Positions 11,961-23,369 of a stretch of DNA of 64,000 nucleotides are shown here, one piece after another (position 1 is the first letter of the stretch; every line of letters begins with the position of its first letter). The notes beneath the pieces were generated by a model, which had not been told where the DNA came from, did no database searches, and saw only the letters and a program-made list of their open reading frames with translations. A program made the position numbers and the translations under genes. The stretch comes from Solanum dulcamara (lineage: Eukaryota > Streptophyta > Magnoliopsida > Solanales > Solanaceae). The DNA is taken from the NCBI RefSeq assembly GCF_947179165.1, contig NC_077241.1:32917246-32981245 (forward strand). The letters are read 5' to 3'.

Positions 11961-12540
11961 TCTCAACAAATGATCGGCCACCTAATTTTTGCAACCCTTA
12001 TGACCTTTGACCTCAAAATTGAATTCTTGTAACAATAGCATCCAACGGATCAAAAGAGATTTTGCATCTTTCTTTGCCATCAAATATCAGATCATGGCAT
12101 GATCAATATGAACCACTACCTTGAACCCAAAAGATAGGCATACAACTTTTTGAATGCATAAAAATCAGCCAACAACTCTTGGTCAATAACTATGTAGTTC
12201 TTTTGGGCCACATTCAATGACTTGCTAGCATATTAGACGGGGTGGAATGGGTTTTCCTTTCTTTAGCCAAGAAAATCCTCCAAATCTACACCACTTGCAT
12301 CACACATGAGCTCAAAAGGAATGCTCCAATTTGGAGCAACAAAGATTGGAGCCGATATTAGCTTCTCTTTAAGACACAAGAATGCATTGATACAAGCCTT
12401 ATTGAACTCAAACACACTTTCTTTTTCAAGAAACTTACACAACGGATAGGCTACCTTGGAGAAGTCTTTTATAAATCTCCGATAAAACCCGGCATGTCCA
12501 AGGAAACTCCAGACACCTCTTATCAAAATAGGAGGAGGTA
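11961..12540 (-). pseudogene. Athila-type RNase H and RT connection
   Basis: Minus strand. The RT/RNase H connection reads FLGHAGFYRRFIKDFSKVAYPLCKFLEKE, in the frame at 12263-12526. It leads into FELMCDASGV, where the first RNase H aspartate (CDAS) is preserved. Downstream (12000-12260) the frame is broken, but the equivalents of NYTVTEQELLAVVYAF and the later Asp-containing motif can be followed by eye in changing frames. It normally degrades the RNA strand during reverse transcription. Broken by stops and indels. Confidence 0.8.
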
Positions 12541-13540
12541 ACTAAGCAATCACTTCAACCTTTGCTTGATCCACTTGAATACTATCTCCTAAAATTTTGT
12601 GACCGAACACTATAACTTCTTTCACCATGAAGTGGCACTTCTTTCAATTAAGCACAAGGTTAGTTTCCACACATCTTTGCAACACGCAACTAAGATGCTC
12701 AAGACACGCATCAAATCTATCCCTTATAATTAAAAAATCATCCATAAATACCTCCATCGTGTCCTCTACCATGTCGGCAAAAATAGAGAGCATAAATCTT
12801 TAAAAAGTTGCGGGCGCATTACATTACCCGAATGGCATCCGCCAAAAAGAAAAAATGCCATATGGACATGTAAAAGTGGTCTTCTCTTGGTTCTCTAAAG
12901 CAATGTGAATCTGATTATACCTAGAATACCCATCCAAAAGGTAGTACAACCATGACCCATAAGATGATCCAACATATGATCCATGAAAGGCATTGGGAAG
13001 TGGTTTTTTTCTCTACAAGCATTCAATTTATGATAGTCCATGCATACCCTTCAAAGGTCACCGACCACATCGATACAATTTCATTCTTTTCATTTGGCAC
13101 AACAATCATACCACCTTTCTTTAGGATGCATTATACTAGGCTTACCCATTTACTATCGGCAATGGGATATACAACATCCACATCAAGCCACTTGATGGTT
13201 TCCTTCTTTACTACCTCTAGCATAAGAGGTTTCAACCTCCATTGGTGCTCAATACACGATTTACTATTACTAGCCAACTGTATCTTATGAGTGCACACAC
13301 CAGGAGGAATGCCCACAGTATCAACAGTTGTCCACATGATGGCCTTAAAAAATTTCTTCAACACGCTCATAAGAGCTTTTACTTGCTCATCAACCAAATC
13401 AATAGTTATGATGAGGGGCAATGTGTCATTGGCCCCTAAGAAAACATATTTAAGGTGAGATGGAAGTACCTTGAGTTCAAACTTGGGAGGCTCATTTATA
13501 GACGGCTTGCCGGGTGGTGAGTCTCTATTTTCAAGTCAAT
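12541..13540 (-). pseudogene. Athila-type reverse transcriptase
   Basis: Minus-strand RT. The N-terminal linker at 13131-13421 reads TIDLVDEQVKALMSVLKKFFKAI, VGIPPGVCTHKIQL and RRLKPLM-like sequence. The catalytic box FMDDF is encoded at 12734-12748, keeping both metal-binding Asp residues. Frameshifts separate the blocks, and no frame longer than about 100 codons survives. The opposite strand has frames over the same bases (12952-13290, 13242-13439); these are shadows. Confidence 0.85.
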
Positions 13541-14410
13541 CTCCAGCCTCACATGGTTCTTGGTATAGGACCCAATGCCCAAAAATATATCCACCCCTTC
13601 TTCATAGTCGAAAATATTTCTTCCCCATAAAGGTTCAATAGCACAGCCACGAATGATTCCTCATCACTAGATACTTCTTGCATACTTGCAACTGCTTTAT
13701 CAATAACATCAATAACAAAGATTACATGAAGATCACTAGGATGATTCATCAACTTGCACACATTAAAGGTGACTTCCTCCCCATTCACCCAAAATTTTAG
13801 TTCACTACTCTCCATGTCGACCAGTGCTCTTCCGGTAGCCAAGAAAGGACTACTAAGAATAATGGGCACCGCCGTATCAATCTCATAGTTAGGAATAATG
13901 AAATCCTCTAGAAATATGAATTTATCAATCTTCACCAAGATTTCATAGAGAATGCCAATAGGTAGTATGATAGATCAATCGGCCATGAGCAACAACATTA
14001 TTATTGGCTTGGGCTCTCCCAAGCTGAGCTGTTTGAAAAATGGCATAGGGCATCAAGTTTATACTCATACCTAGATCACAAAGTTCCTTGGCAAATTGGT
14101 ACAACCCTATAGTATATGGAATGGTTAATGCCCTAGGGTCATCTTTCTTCACCACAATATTACTCGACATAATTATGCTACAGTTGTGACAGACTTAAAT
14201 AGTTTTGAAGTCCATGCTACACTTTTTGTTCACTAAATCCTTCATAAACATGGCATACCTGGGCATATCCAATAATACTTCAACCAATGAAAAGTTAATG
14301 GAAAGAGTCTTGAAGACGGAGAGGAACTTTTGGAACTTAAGGTCTTCATCTTTCTTTTCCAAACTTTGAGGGAAATGAGGCTTCACTTTAGGAAATAGAT
14401 TTGTCAGAAT
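13541..14410 (-). pseudogene. Athila-type gag end and aspartic protease region
   Basis: Minus strand. Gag C-terminus at 14195-14410 (KPHFPQSLEKKDEDLKFQKF...FKTLSINFSLVEVLL). The protease follows at 13943-14170, where the active-site segment CDLGMSINLMP matches the DLGASINLMP form typical of Athila-type proteases. Then comes the flap and C-terminal part at 13549-13938 (DTAVPIILSSPFLATGRALVDMES, ELKFWVNGEEVTFNVC). Stops after HGRLIYHT and between the blocks show decay. At about 14410 the sequence switches to Tekay 3' leader, so the gag 5' portion and 5' LTR of this Athila copy are absent here. Confidence 0.85.
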
Positions 14411-14940
14411 ATGGATACTTTAGCAACCCAACATGATCATGAGGACACTTTGAAAAATTCATAAAACATGTAAACTTCATACTCAACATAAGACATATTC
14501 TTTGAGAAAAATCATTTTCATGAATCATGCATGCATATGAATGTTATATGGAACTGAAACGTAGGAGTTTAGCTGATTTGATCATGAACAACTTACTACC
14601 TTTAGGCTTGAGTGGAAGGAAAAAGATACGGATAATGTTTCATCATGTCCAATTCCACTTCCCACGTAGCACTCTCTACTTGTTGATTCCTTCATAACAC
14701 TTTTAGGGACACAACATCTTTATTTCTTAACCTTTTCACTTGCCGGTCTAAAATCTCAATAGGGACCTCCTCATAAGTCAAATTCTCTTTAATACTCATA
14801 TTCTCCATTGGCACAATAGAATTTGGATCACCCATAAACTTCCTCAACATTGACACATGAAATTCCGGATGAACCAAAGCCAACTCAAATGGCAAGTCTA
14901 ACTCATATTTCATTTTTTCAATATACCTTAGGATCCTACA
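14411..14940 (-). pseudogene. Tekay B1 integrase C-terminus, chromodomain and 3' leader
   Basis: Minus strand. Bases 14602-14937 encode KMKYELDLPFELALVHPEFHVSM, LRKFMGDPNSIVPMENM, LTYEEVPIEILDRQVKRLRN and the chromodomain tail ending YPYLFPSTQA with a stop at 14602-14604. A TGG-to-TGA stop interrupts the tail just after VSLKVL. Bases 14411-14601 are the 3' leader, matching 59560-59700 of the complete copy. It ends before the polypurine tract; no 3' LTR follows, and Athila sequence begins instead. The same family as 52665-61814. Confidence 0.85.
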
Positions 14941-15290
14941 CCTCTAAAGGAAAATTTATCCCAAGAGTACTACTCCTCACTGCCACATTTAATCAAACCT
15001 TGAGACCTAATCAAGGATCACCCAATGCACCGCACACTTACCCACAAGCCATTCACCTTCAAGTCTAGTTCAATAACCATTCTAATATACTCACTTGGAG
15101 TCATCATCAATTAAGAATTTTCATGTCTATATTAGAATCTCTACATCTACATTTGCATTAACTCCTACTAACGGACACACCAATATACTCTTACCTATAT
15201 ATTAATCATAACAAGATCCATCTAGCTCTTCCTCTATGCCTATAACCTTAAATGGGGTAAGCATACCACATTTTATCAAAATACAGAATA
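14941..15290. other. Unassigned filler between Tekay B1 chromodomain and protease
   Basis: About 350 bp where RT, RNase H and most of integrase should lie in B1. I recognise no domain in any frame; the sequence is AT-rich with many stops. It may be insertion or filler DNA at a deletion of roughly 2.5 kb, judged against B2. Confidence 0.45.
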
Positions 15291-16498
15291 GCCACACTCT
15301 CTCTATCTATCATGACGCCAAACTAGAACCTTAAGACAAGAAATAAAGCTACCCTTAACTACTAAATCATGACCCTTCCATTATAGAATAGACTCATTTG
15401 GAAATTGAAACTTGACTCAATGAGTTCTACAATCTATAGAAGCATAAGATGTATGCAACCAATCCATACCAATCATTATCATTTCAAAATTGGAATTTAC
15501 ACTTACAGGATGAAGCACCACGCAAAGTTTGGGGACCCATAGAAGGGTAGGGCTAAGATCTTTGACGACTATCCCTACATTATTGGCAACCCATGGACAA
15601 TGCCTTAATTTATGATCCTTCGCACCACAACCAAAGTATACACCTGAATCGACTAAACAATCTCCCAGATGGTACCTTCCATACCTTTGGCATGCAAGAA
15701 AAGCTTGACCACTATAATTGTGACCTTGATACCTAGGGTTAGGCACCCTATCCTTGTGATACTTAGGCACTGAATTATTATCAAAATATGATCCATTCTC
15801 AATCCAAGTTTCTTAGTCATCCTAGGAACCTTCTTAAGCTTTTCCTCTTCAATTTGCTCGGCATAAGTCATGAGTCTAGAGATATCCATTTCCTTTATTA
15901 TCATGGCCATCTTACATTCTTTAACAACCAAATTTGAAACCCCTGATATAAACTTACTCATTCGGTCTCGAGGATCAGATACTAAAGTCGGAGCATACTT
16001 GGACAACTTTATGAAGTTGAGGGCATACTCCCTCACACTCATATTTTCTTGCTTCAAGTTGACTAATTCCATCACCTTTGCCTCCCTCAACTCTAAGGGA
16101 AAGAAATGATCAAGAAAAGTACCCTTTAAACTTTCCCAATCTATAGGACCCTCATTCACTCTTTTGGCCTTCCATTGGTTGTACCATACTTGAGAGAAAC
16201 CTTGAGTTGGTAGGCCATGAACTCTGTTTTTTCTTCCGAAGTCACTCCTATAATGATCACTATCTCATAGACCTCATCAATGAACTCTTGAGGATGGAGT
16301 AGGAGCATTAAGAGGAGCTAGAACCCCTTGGTTGGTCACCACTTGGGCTAACATAGTAATGGCAGTTCAGAAATCCGCGTTAGTACGTTGTTCCGGTAGA
16401 GGACCATTATCTTGAGGAGCCAAGGGAGCTTGGTCTTCATTAGTATTATTTTCCCTTGGCGACGGTGGTCTTTTTGGAGCAATTTTTCTTAAATTCAT
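15291..16498 (-). pseudogene. Tekay B1 gag and start of protease
   Basis: Minus strand. The likely gag start is the ATG at 16496-16498 (MNLRKIAPKRPPSPRENN), a proline/arginine-rich leader like MDPRRPPFPRGDN in B2. The capsid-like region at 15800-16160 reads WESLKGTFLDHFFPLELREAK, SKYAPTLVSDPRDRMSKF. The zinc-knuckle region at 15600-15700 contains YFGCGAKDHKLRHCP, in which the first Cys of the CCHC knuckle is Tyr. Protease C-terminal sequence (IGMDWLHTSYASIDCRT) follows almost at once, so the protease active-site region is deleted. A frameshift near 15770 splits gag. Gag packages element RNA in a cytoplasmic particle; this copy cannot make a full one. Confidence 0.85.
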
Positions 16499-16701
16499 GA
16501 AGAACAATCGTTAGGAGGGAAGGTCTTGGAGTATCACTCTATCACACGACATAAATCATGAAAGAAATGAGGATTTCCTAAGACGCCTCATAGCCTCCTA
16601 CTCATAAGTGTGGTGCGCTTCACACCCATGAATAAGACTCTACTTGATGCGACATGTTGGACACCCTAAGACAGTTGAGCGTCGTGCTCTGATACTAAGT
16701 T
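16499..16701 (-). other. Tekay B1 5' leader with initiator-Met primer site
   Basis: Non-coding leader between the LTR and gag. On the minus strand, CTTAGTATCAGAGCAC at 16684-16699, two to three bases from the LTR end, matches the primer site complementary to the 3' end of initiator tRNA-Met with one change (TTAG for TTGG). Confidence 0.8.
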
Positions 16702-18855
16702 TGTCACAACCCGACCTAGGTCCTAGTTGTAACATGGTAATAAAAACCCCGAGGGACTCCAACCAAGCCTCTTGTATATATCATAAGCATAAATAAGGTA
16801 AATTAAAAGTGGAAATATCATAAGAGAGTCTAAACCATGAATAAAAAATGAAGAATGTCACATAACAACATAGACTCGAAATATTTGTCCAACTAGATGC
16901 CTCTACTCATGAACATTGGTAGGGGCTAAGACATGTCCCTAGCTCACCTTCAATATGAAACATAACAAAAGTCTTTGAAAACAATAACAAACTCGATGAC
17001 TACTCCCCGATAAATAAGGACTTACCATATACACTGCCAGATAGGAAAGCTTAACTAGCCACGTAGATGAATATTATCTTCAACCTTAACCCCTACATTA
17101 TGAGACAATGTAGGCAAAAAGTATGTATTTGTACGTTGGAATTTACTAAGTTTGAGGGCATGACATGCAACGTAAATCATGAGACACAATGGTAAAGTAA
17201 AACACATGATAAGGTGAGATAAGTAATGTCATAAGAAAATCTTAATAGCCAACGAATTTTAAAAAAAATATAATTTAAATCATGGCATACATAAGAGATC
17301 ATGCATATGTGGGATAGGAACCATAACCGATAATAAGACCATGCGAGATATAACATGGAATCCCGTTGTCTTCCCATACAATGAAGAAAAGGAGAATCTA
17401 CTTGCCAAGATAGACTTTACATGCCTAAGTGGATCCACTAAGCGGTTATGTGAATCGGGTACTCACCCCTAGTTCTTAGACTCGGGTACTCACCTTCAAG
17501 ACTTGATATTTTGGGTACTCATCTCTTAGAGATTTGGGTATTCGCTTCTAATCCCTTTGTTCCTACGGTGGTACATAGTTCTAGGATAAGAGACTTTATA
17601 TAACAACCCCATATTTCGAGTCCCCACCTCAAGTCCGCATTCGGTGCTAAGTCAAATCCCACGGAATATATATATAGCATAGAAATAGTAATGAACATAT
17701 ATCATCATGATCATAGATTTGAAATCATAGAGTAACTCATTTTCATAAGTGAAATGTGGGTATTGACCTTCTACATTACAAATCATACATACATAGTTCA
17801 TATCATTAGGCCTTAAGGCAACACATTAGGCCCTAAGTCACCCTTTCGATAATATGCATAAAAATCATCATTCGAAACATACTTATAGTTCATGATAATA
17901 ATTGAAATACATAATCATAATTCATACTTGGAAATTCATGATCATAACTTATACTTGAAATTAGGGTATGACATGAAAGCATGATCAATTTATTTGAAAA
18001 TCATGAAACTGATTTAAAAACATACATGATCATATACCTCTTATCAGCCCATATATAATTCATAAAGATAATATCATTGGAAAGTATAATTGAAAATGCC
18101 CATGATTAATATTATGAACCTTAGAGATCAATGTAGGAGAATTAATAGAAAAACTCTTCAATTCAATGCAATAACCATCTATTTATATCAAAATAGTCAC
18201 ATAATCATAATTTGAATCATAGTTCATGCAATTGGAATAGAGATAATAAACTGATAAAATATCATACTTTATTTGATAGAAAACTTGAAAAATTGATTAG
18301 GCTTCGTGGATAAAAGAATCAATGAATCAATACCCACATACCTTAAGTGACAAAACCAAATAATTTGGAAGAACATGAGAGTTTTGATGGAGAGCTTGAG
18401 TGAATTTACTTGAAGTCTTCAATAGAGTTCTTGAGAGTCTTTTATAGAGAGAAATATTTGAGTTGGTGAATTGTAGAAGAATGAATAGAATTAGAGGTTT
18501 AGGTTAATTTGTAGAGCTGATTAGGTCCTAAAAACCTCTAGGTTCGTTAACTAACAATTAGGGAAAATTTTAAAGTGACCTTACTTAAAGAAACTAAATT
18601 CGAACAAACCTCATCGTCAGGTCCGCGACGCAACTTGGCGCGCACTTTACTTTTTTATGTAGTTTCTTTAAAAAATCTATCTTTTAATATATGGGCTCTA
18701 AAAATCCAACGAGACCATTTTTACATAGGTTTTGAACCCCTGATCGATATTCCAGACTGGAATTTACCAAAAAAAATTAAGGATAATTCATTACGTGAGC
18801 GGCCTATTCCCTAGGCATTCTTAAGGAACTTGTGAGCATTTTGAAGAATGTTTCA
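16702..18855 (-). repeat. Tekay B1 5' LTR (2.15 kb)
   Basis: On the minus strand it runs from TGAAACATTCTTC (18855) to GGTCGGGTTGTGACA (16702). It aligns along its length with the LTRs at 52665-54749 and 59755-61814 (for example CAAAATGCTCA, CCTTAAGAATGCC and the GCGCGCCAAG/GCGACGCAACTT block at 18620-18640). The right flank is ATAAG; a matching left flank cannot be tested because the 3' LTR is missing. No coding sequence; frames at 17177-17377 and 18575-18814 are incidental. Confidence 0.8.
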
Positions 18856-20180
18856 ATAAGTCAATGACACAACCTATTGATCTTCAAGTCATCTCCGTGA
18901 TTGATGTTGTGGATGAAGTGGTGGCAAGTATACAAGAAGTTTCTCATATTGGGGAGTCGTTAGCAGCGGTGTTACTAAATTATAATAGGGAAGACATTCC
19001 CGATTATGACAAAGTGGTAACGACACTTATGGGTATCAGTTCCTACCCCAAGAACCCTGTGCAGTTAAAGATTGATTTGAAAAATAGGGACTCACCACCT
19101 GCCAATCCTTCCATAGATTAACCTCCCAAGCTTGAGCTTAAGGTACTCTAGTCCCATCTTAAATATGTGTTTTTTGGGGGCCAATTATACATTGACCATC
19201 ATAATAGTTGCTGAATTAGTTGAGGAGCAAGTGCATGCTCTTGTAAGCATGGTACGAAAATTCATAAAAGCTATCAGGTGGATAATTTCTGACATTGTAG
19301 GCATCCCTCCTCGTGTATGTACACATAAGATTTAGCTTGCCAATGATAGCAAGCCTAGCATCAAGCACCAAAGAAGATTAAACCCTCTAATGCAAGAAGT
19401 GATGAAGAAAGAAATCATCAAGTGGATCAATGGGGGTATTGTGTATCCCATTATCGATAGCAAATAGGTGAACTCGGTACAATGTGTTCCTAAAATGGGT
19501 AGCATGACATTCATGCCGAATGAGCTTGTATTGATGTGACTGGTAACCGGTTGGAGAGTATGCATGGATTATCAGAAGCTAAATATTTGCACTGAGAAAG
19601 ACCATTTCTCTATGTCTTTCACTGATCAAATGTTTGATCTCCTTTTAGGTAGAGGTTGGTACTACTTTTTAGATAGATACTTCGGGTATAATCATATTTC
19701 TATTACCACTGAGGATCCGGAGAAGACTACTTTTACATGATCGTATGATACTTTTGCTTTAAGGTGGATGCCTATTGGTTTATGCAATGCTCCCATGACA
19801 TTTTAAATATGTATGCTCTCCATTTTTGCTGACATGGTAGAAGATTCCATGGAAGTATTTGTGGATGATTTATCGATGGTGGAGGATACATTTGATGCAT
19901 GCCTTGAACATCTTAGTCAAGTGTTGAAAAGATGTATTGAAATGAATCTTGTGTTAAACTGGAGAAGTGCCACTTCATGGTGAAAAAAGGTATGTTATTG
20001 GGCCATAAAATTTCGAGATATGGTATTCAAGTGGACCAAGCAAAGGTGGAATTGATTGCACATTTTCCTCCTCCTATATCGGTAAAAGGTGTCCGAAATT
20101 TCTTGGGGCATGTCGGGTTATATCAATGGTTCATCAAATATTTCTCTAAGGTGATCTCTCAGTTGTGCAAGTAACTATAG
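18856..20180 (+). pseudogene. Athila-type protease tail and reverse transcriptase, plus-strand copy
   Basis: It begins abruptly inside the protease/RT linker (KSMTQPIDLQVISVIDVVDE, 18857-19121), then PPKLELK at 19125 and VEEQVHALVSMVRKFIKAI, SDIVGIPPRVCTHKI at 19210-19335. The RT fingers and palm follow with stops: VTGWRVCMDYQKLN, EKDHFSM, YFLDRYFGYNHISI. The catalytic box reads FVDDL at about 19858, so both Asp residues remain but Met is Val. The RT end at 19977-20174 reads GHKISRYGIQVDQAKVE, RNFLGHVGLYQWFIKYFSKV. The 5' LTR, gag and protease active site are absent, with B1's LTR abutting the break. Stops are mostly of C-to-T/G-to-A type. Confidence 0.85.
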
Positions 20181-20640
20181 AAAGATAGTGTGTTCGAATT
20201 TGATGAAGCTTGTATCAAGGCATTCTTGTTCCTCATAGAGAAACTTATTTCAACTGCTATCATTGTGGCTCTGAATTGGAGCATTTTTTGAGCTTATGTG
20301 TGATGCAAGTGGTGTAGCGTTGGGGAATTTTCTTGTCCATAAAAGGAAAATTTATTCCACCCCTTCTACTATGCTAGTAAGACGTTGAATGTAGTACAAA
20401 AGAATTACACAGTTACTGAGCAAGAGTTGTTAGCTGTTGTTTATGCATTCAAAAAGTTTTGTACTTATCTCTTGGGTAAAAAAGTGGTGGTTCATACCGA
20501 TCATGCTATAATCTATTATTTAATGGCAAAAAAAGATGCTAAACTCTAGTTGATCCATTTGGTATTGTTGTTGCAAGAATTTGATTTATAGGTGAAGGAT
20601 CGTAAAGGGTGTGAAAATCAGGTAGCAGACCATTTTTCAA
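20181..20640 (+). pseudogene. Athila-type RNase H, plus-strand copy
   Basis: ELMCDASGVALGNFL near 20290 holds the first acidic residue. TVTEQELLAVVYAFKKF near 20410-20455 holds the catalytic Glu, and KKVVVHTDHAIIYYLMAKKDA-like sequence near 20480-20535 the next Asp. The final NQVADHFSRLES near 20610-20645 ends the domain. Several stops and frame changes occur, for example after FDL near 20590. It continues directly into integrase. Confidence 0.8.
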
Positions 20641-22016
20641 GATTAGAATCGGAAGTGGTTGTGTCTATAGACCAAGAGATTGAGGAACCCTTCCTGGATG
20701 AATTGGTAATTAGGTTATCTCAGACTTCAATTCCATTGTATGCAGATTTTGCCAAATTCATTGCGTATGGAATTCTCCCAGAGGGTTTAAACTTTAAACA
20801 ATGCAAAATATTCATGTTTGATGCAAAGAAATACTATTGGGATGAACATTATTTGTTTATAGAATGCGTTGATCATATCATCCGGCGATGTGTTACGGAG
20901 GTGGAAGTTGAAGCAATCCTTGGTGCTTGTCATTCTTCCCTAATTAGTGGTCACCATAGTGGGGTTCGCACTGCAGCTAAAGTTCTTCAAAGTGGCTACT
21001 ATTGTCCCTCTTTTTATCATGATTCAAATGAGTTCGTGAAGAAGTATGATCAATATCAAAAGAAAGGAGGCGTGTCTAGGCGATATGAGTTGCCTCTTAC
21101 CCCAATCTTGTAGGTCGAATTGTTTGATGTATATGAGATTGATTTTATGGGGTCTGTGTGAGTTCCTACAGGAAAAATATATTTTGGTGGCTATGGATTA
21201 TGTGTCAAACTTGGTAGAAGTGATGGATTTACCTAACAATGAGGGGCGAAGTGTAGTGAAATTCCACAAGCGATATATATTCACAAGATTCGACACATAA
21301 AAGGCCATTATAAGTGATGGAGGATCTCATTTTTGCAATCGTATGTTTTCATCATTACTATGTAAGTCTGACATCAATCACAAGGTGTCCATGCCATATC
21401 ATCCATAAACTAGCGGTCAAGTGAAAGTGTCGAACCTTGAAATCAAGAATATCTTTGCCAAAACTGTGAATAACAACGGGTCCGATTGGTCCGGGAAGTT
21501 GGATGATGCTTTGTAGGCTTACCGAACTATGTATAATACACCGATTAGAATGTCTCTATATCAGCTTGTGTTCGGTAAGGTTTGTCACATGTCGGTTGAA
21601 CTAGAGCATAAAGCCTTGTAGGCGTTGAAATAAATAAAGTTGAATTGGGATACTGCATCGAAGGGGAGAGTTGATCAACTTCATGCCTTAGAAGAATTTC
21701 AACTTCAAGCCTATGAGAGTTATACTATCTACAAGGAAAGAATGATAAAATGGCATGATGGATACATCTTAAAACAAGACTTTAGAGAAGGGGATTTTGT
21801 GTTACTTTTCAACTCCCATCTCTGATTATTTCTCGAGAAGTTAAAGTCTAAATGGTCTAGGCCCTTTAGAGTGGTTCGTTTATTTGCAAATGGTGTTATT
21901 GAGGTTGAAAATAAATATGGGTCAACATTCAAAGATAATGGGCAGCGCCTCAAGTTGTATTTTTGTGAAGGCCCTACTTTAGGAATGATTGAAGTTATGT
22001 ATTTGGATGACGCTTG
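20641..22016 (+). pseudogene. Athila-type integrase, plus-strand copy
   Basis: The linker and zinc finger lie at 20641-21110 (PLYADFAKFIAYGILPEGLNF, RRCVTEVEVEAILGACHSS, GHHSGVRTAAKVLQSGYYCPS). The two zinc-binding Cys of KKCDQCQ are both Tyr (KKYDQYQ). The core keeps EIDFMGS and AIISDGGSHFCNR, but the catalytic Glu of SGQVEVSN is Lys (codon 21424-21426). C-terminal part at 21640-22015: HALEEFQLQAYESYTIYKE, KWHDGYILKQDFREGDFVLLF, KSKWSRPFRVV, ending YLDDA and a stop at about 22014. Multiple stops. The encoded enzyme would be inactive even without them. Confidence 0.88.
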
Positions 22017-23369
22017 AATGCATGTCCATGTTGTGCCACGACGTTAACTAAGGTTCTTCTTGTGAGGCAACCCAAGTTTTAGAATTTTTAATTAACTGTA
22101 TGTTCATTGTGTAGGTTGAAGTTGGACTTTATGGAAGAGCCTCAGTGTGCGAGTAAGGAGAGCCATTTGGCGAGCCATCGAACCTCAAGGATGAGCCCAT
22201 TGGAGATCGCCTTTTGGACATTAGGGTAGCCAATATATCCCTAGAGTTTCTGCTCTTTTGGGTGAGCCAAAGACACATTGGCAATCTACCAAATTACTAA
22301 GGAAAGCCTATGCAAGATCGCCTATTTGACCTCCGAAGGACCTTAAATATCCCAAGTGCTCTGAAACTATTGGTGAAGTGATCCACATGTTTGCGACTCG
22401 CCTACATGTGTCGATGAGTTCTATCATTCTCGCTACCTCACTCAACCAAGACTTGAAGGGTTTATCACATTCAGTGAGATAGGACAACTTGGCAACTCGT
22501 CGATCTCTTTGGTGACGTTATGTACTCCTCGCCTACTTGAATGACCACTTGGAATTAAAAGGGTCCTCTTTCATTTAAATGCCCAACTCTTCAAATTTCA
22601 CTCCTTAATCTTCCTACACTATTCACCCTCCCTATTTCCCTTATTTTAGTTTGTTTTCTTTCATTTGATTTTCATTTTCTTTTGTATCTATGTAGATTGA
22701 ACTTGTGCTCTTAGTCACGTCTCTCGTTTTCATCAAAGTAAAATTTACAGGTGTGCTTCCTTGGTTTAGGTCCTACATTGTCTATACTGATTTGGTAATG
22801 CCATGAATAGTTTATTTGTTGTTGACCTTTTGTTGTTTGAGCATGTTTATGTGAGGTTTGACCTGAGGAGATGGTTGGAATTTGTATACCTGATCGTTTG
22901 TTGGTTGTGGATTGTATTAGGACCTTTGACATGAGTTTCATGTGTGGGTCCTTGATTGATAAATGCTAGTGCTTCAAGTAGGGTTGATAATTTTTTCGGG
23001 GGTGAAGTCTGAGTAACCCTGGATCCTTGAATTCCTAATTTTTCCCAATGATAGATGGGTAACGTCATTCTTAAGGTCAAATTTTGTTGAATTCATGGTA
23101 AATTGATCAATTCTAAGGGAATTTGGATCCCTAATTAGTTGGGTAATCATTATTTCTTTGAAAATTGTAAATGGGATATTTGAAATAATTGAGGGAGAGG
23201 TTGTTACTCTGAAAATTTGAGAAATTAGTGTTTGTGGGTAGTTACGCAGGCTCATGCATGTTCGCCCAGGTGCTTGGCGAGTCGCCAAGGGGAATTTACT
23301 CTCCCTTCACACTCTCATTTGCTTGTTCTTCCTGAACAAATCAGCAAGTCATGAATAATGGCTGATGAT
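22017..23369 (+). other. Athila 3' non-coding region, first part
   Basis: The sequence after pol starts like that seen in inverse orientation at 6889-7167 and 3620-3922 (CATGTCCATGTTGTGCCACGACG, then GGCAACCCAAGTTTTAG). It contains repeated GCGAG/GAGTCGCC words (22150-22540 and 23270-23290), typical of this family's long spacer between pol and the second reading frame. I see no gene; three overlapping minus-strand frames at 22711-23288 have no recognisable motif. Confidence 0.6.
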
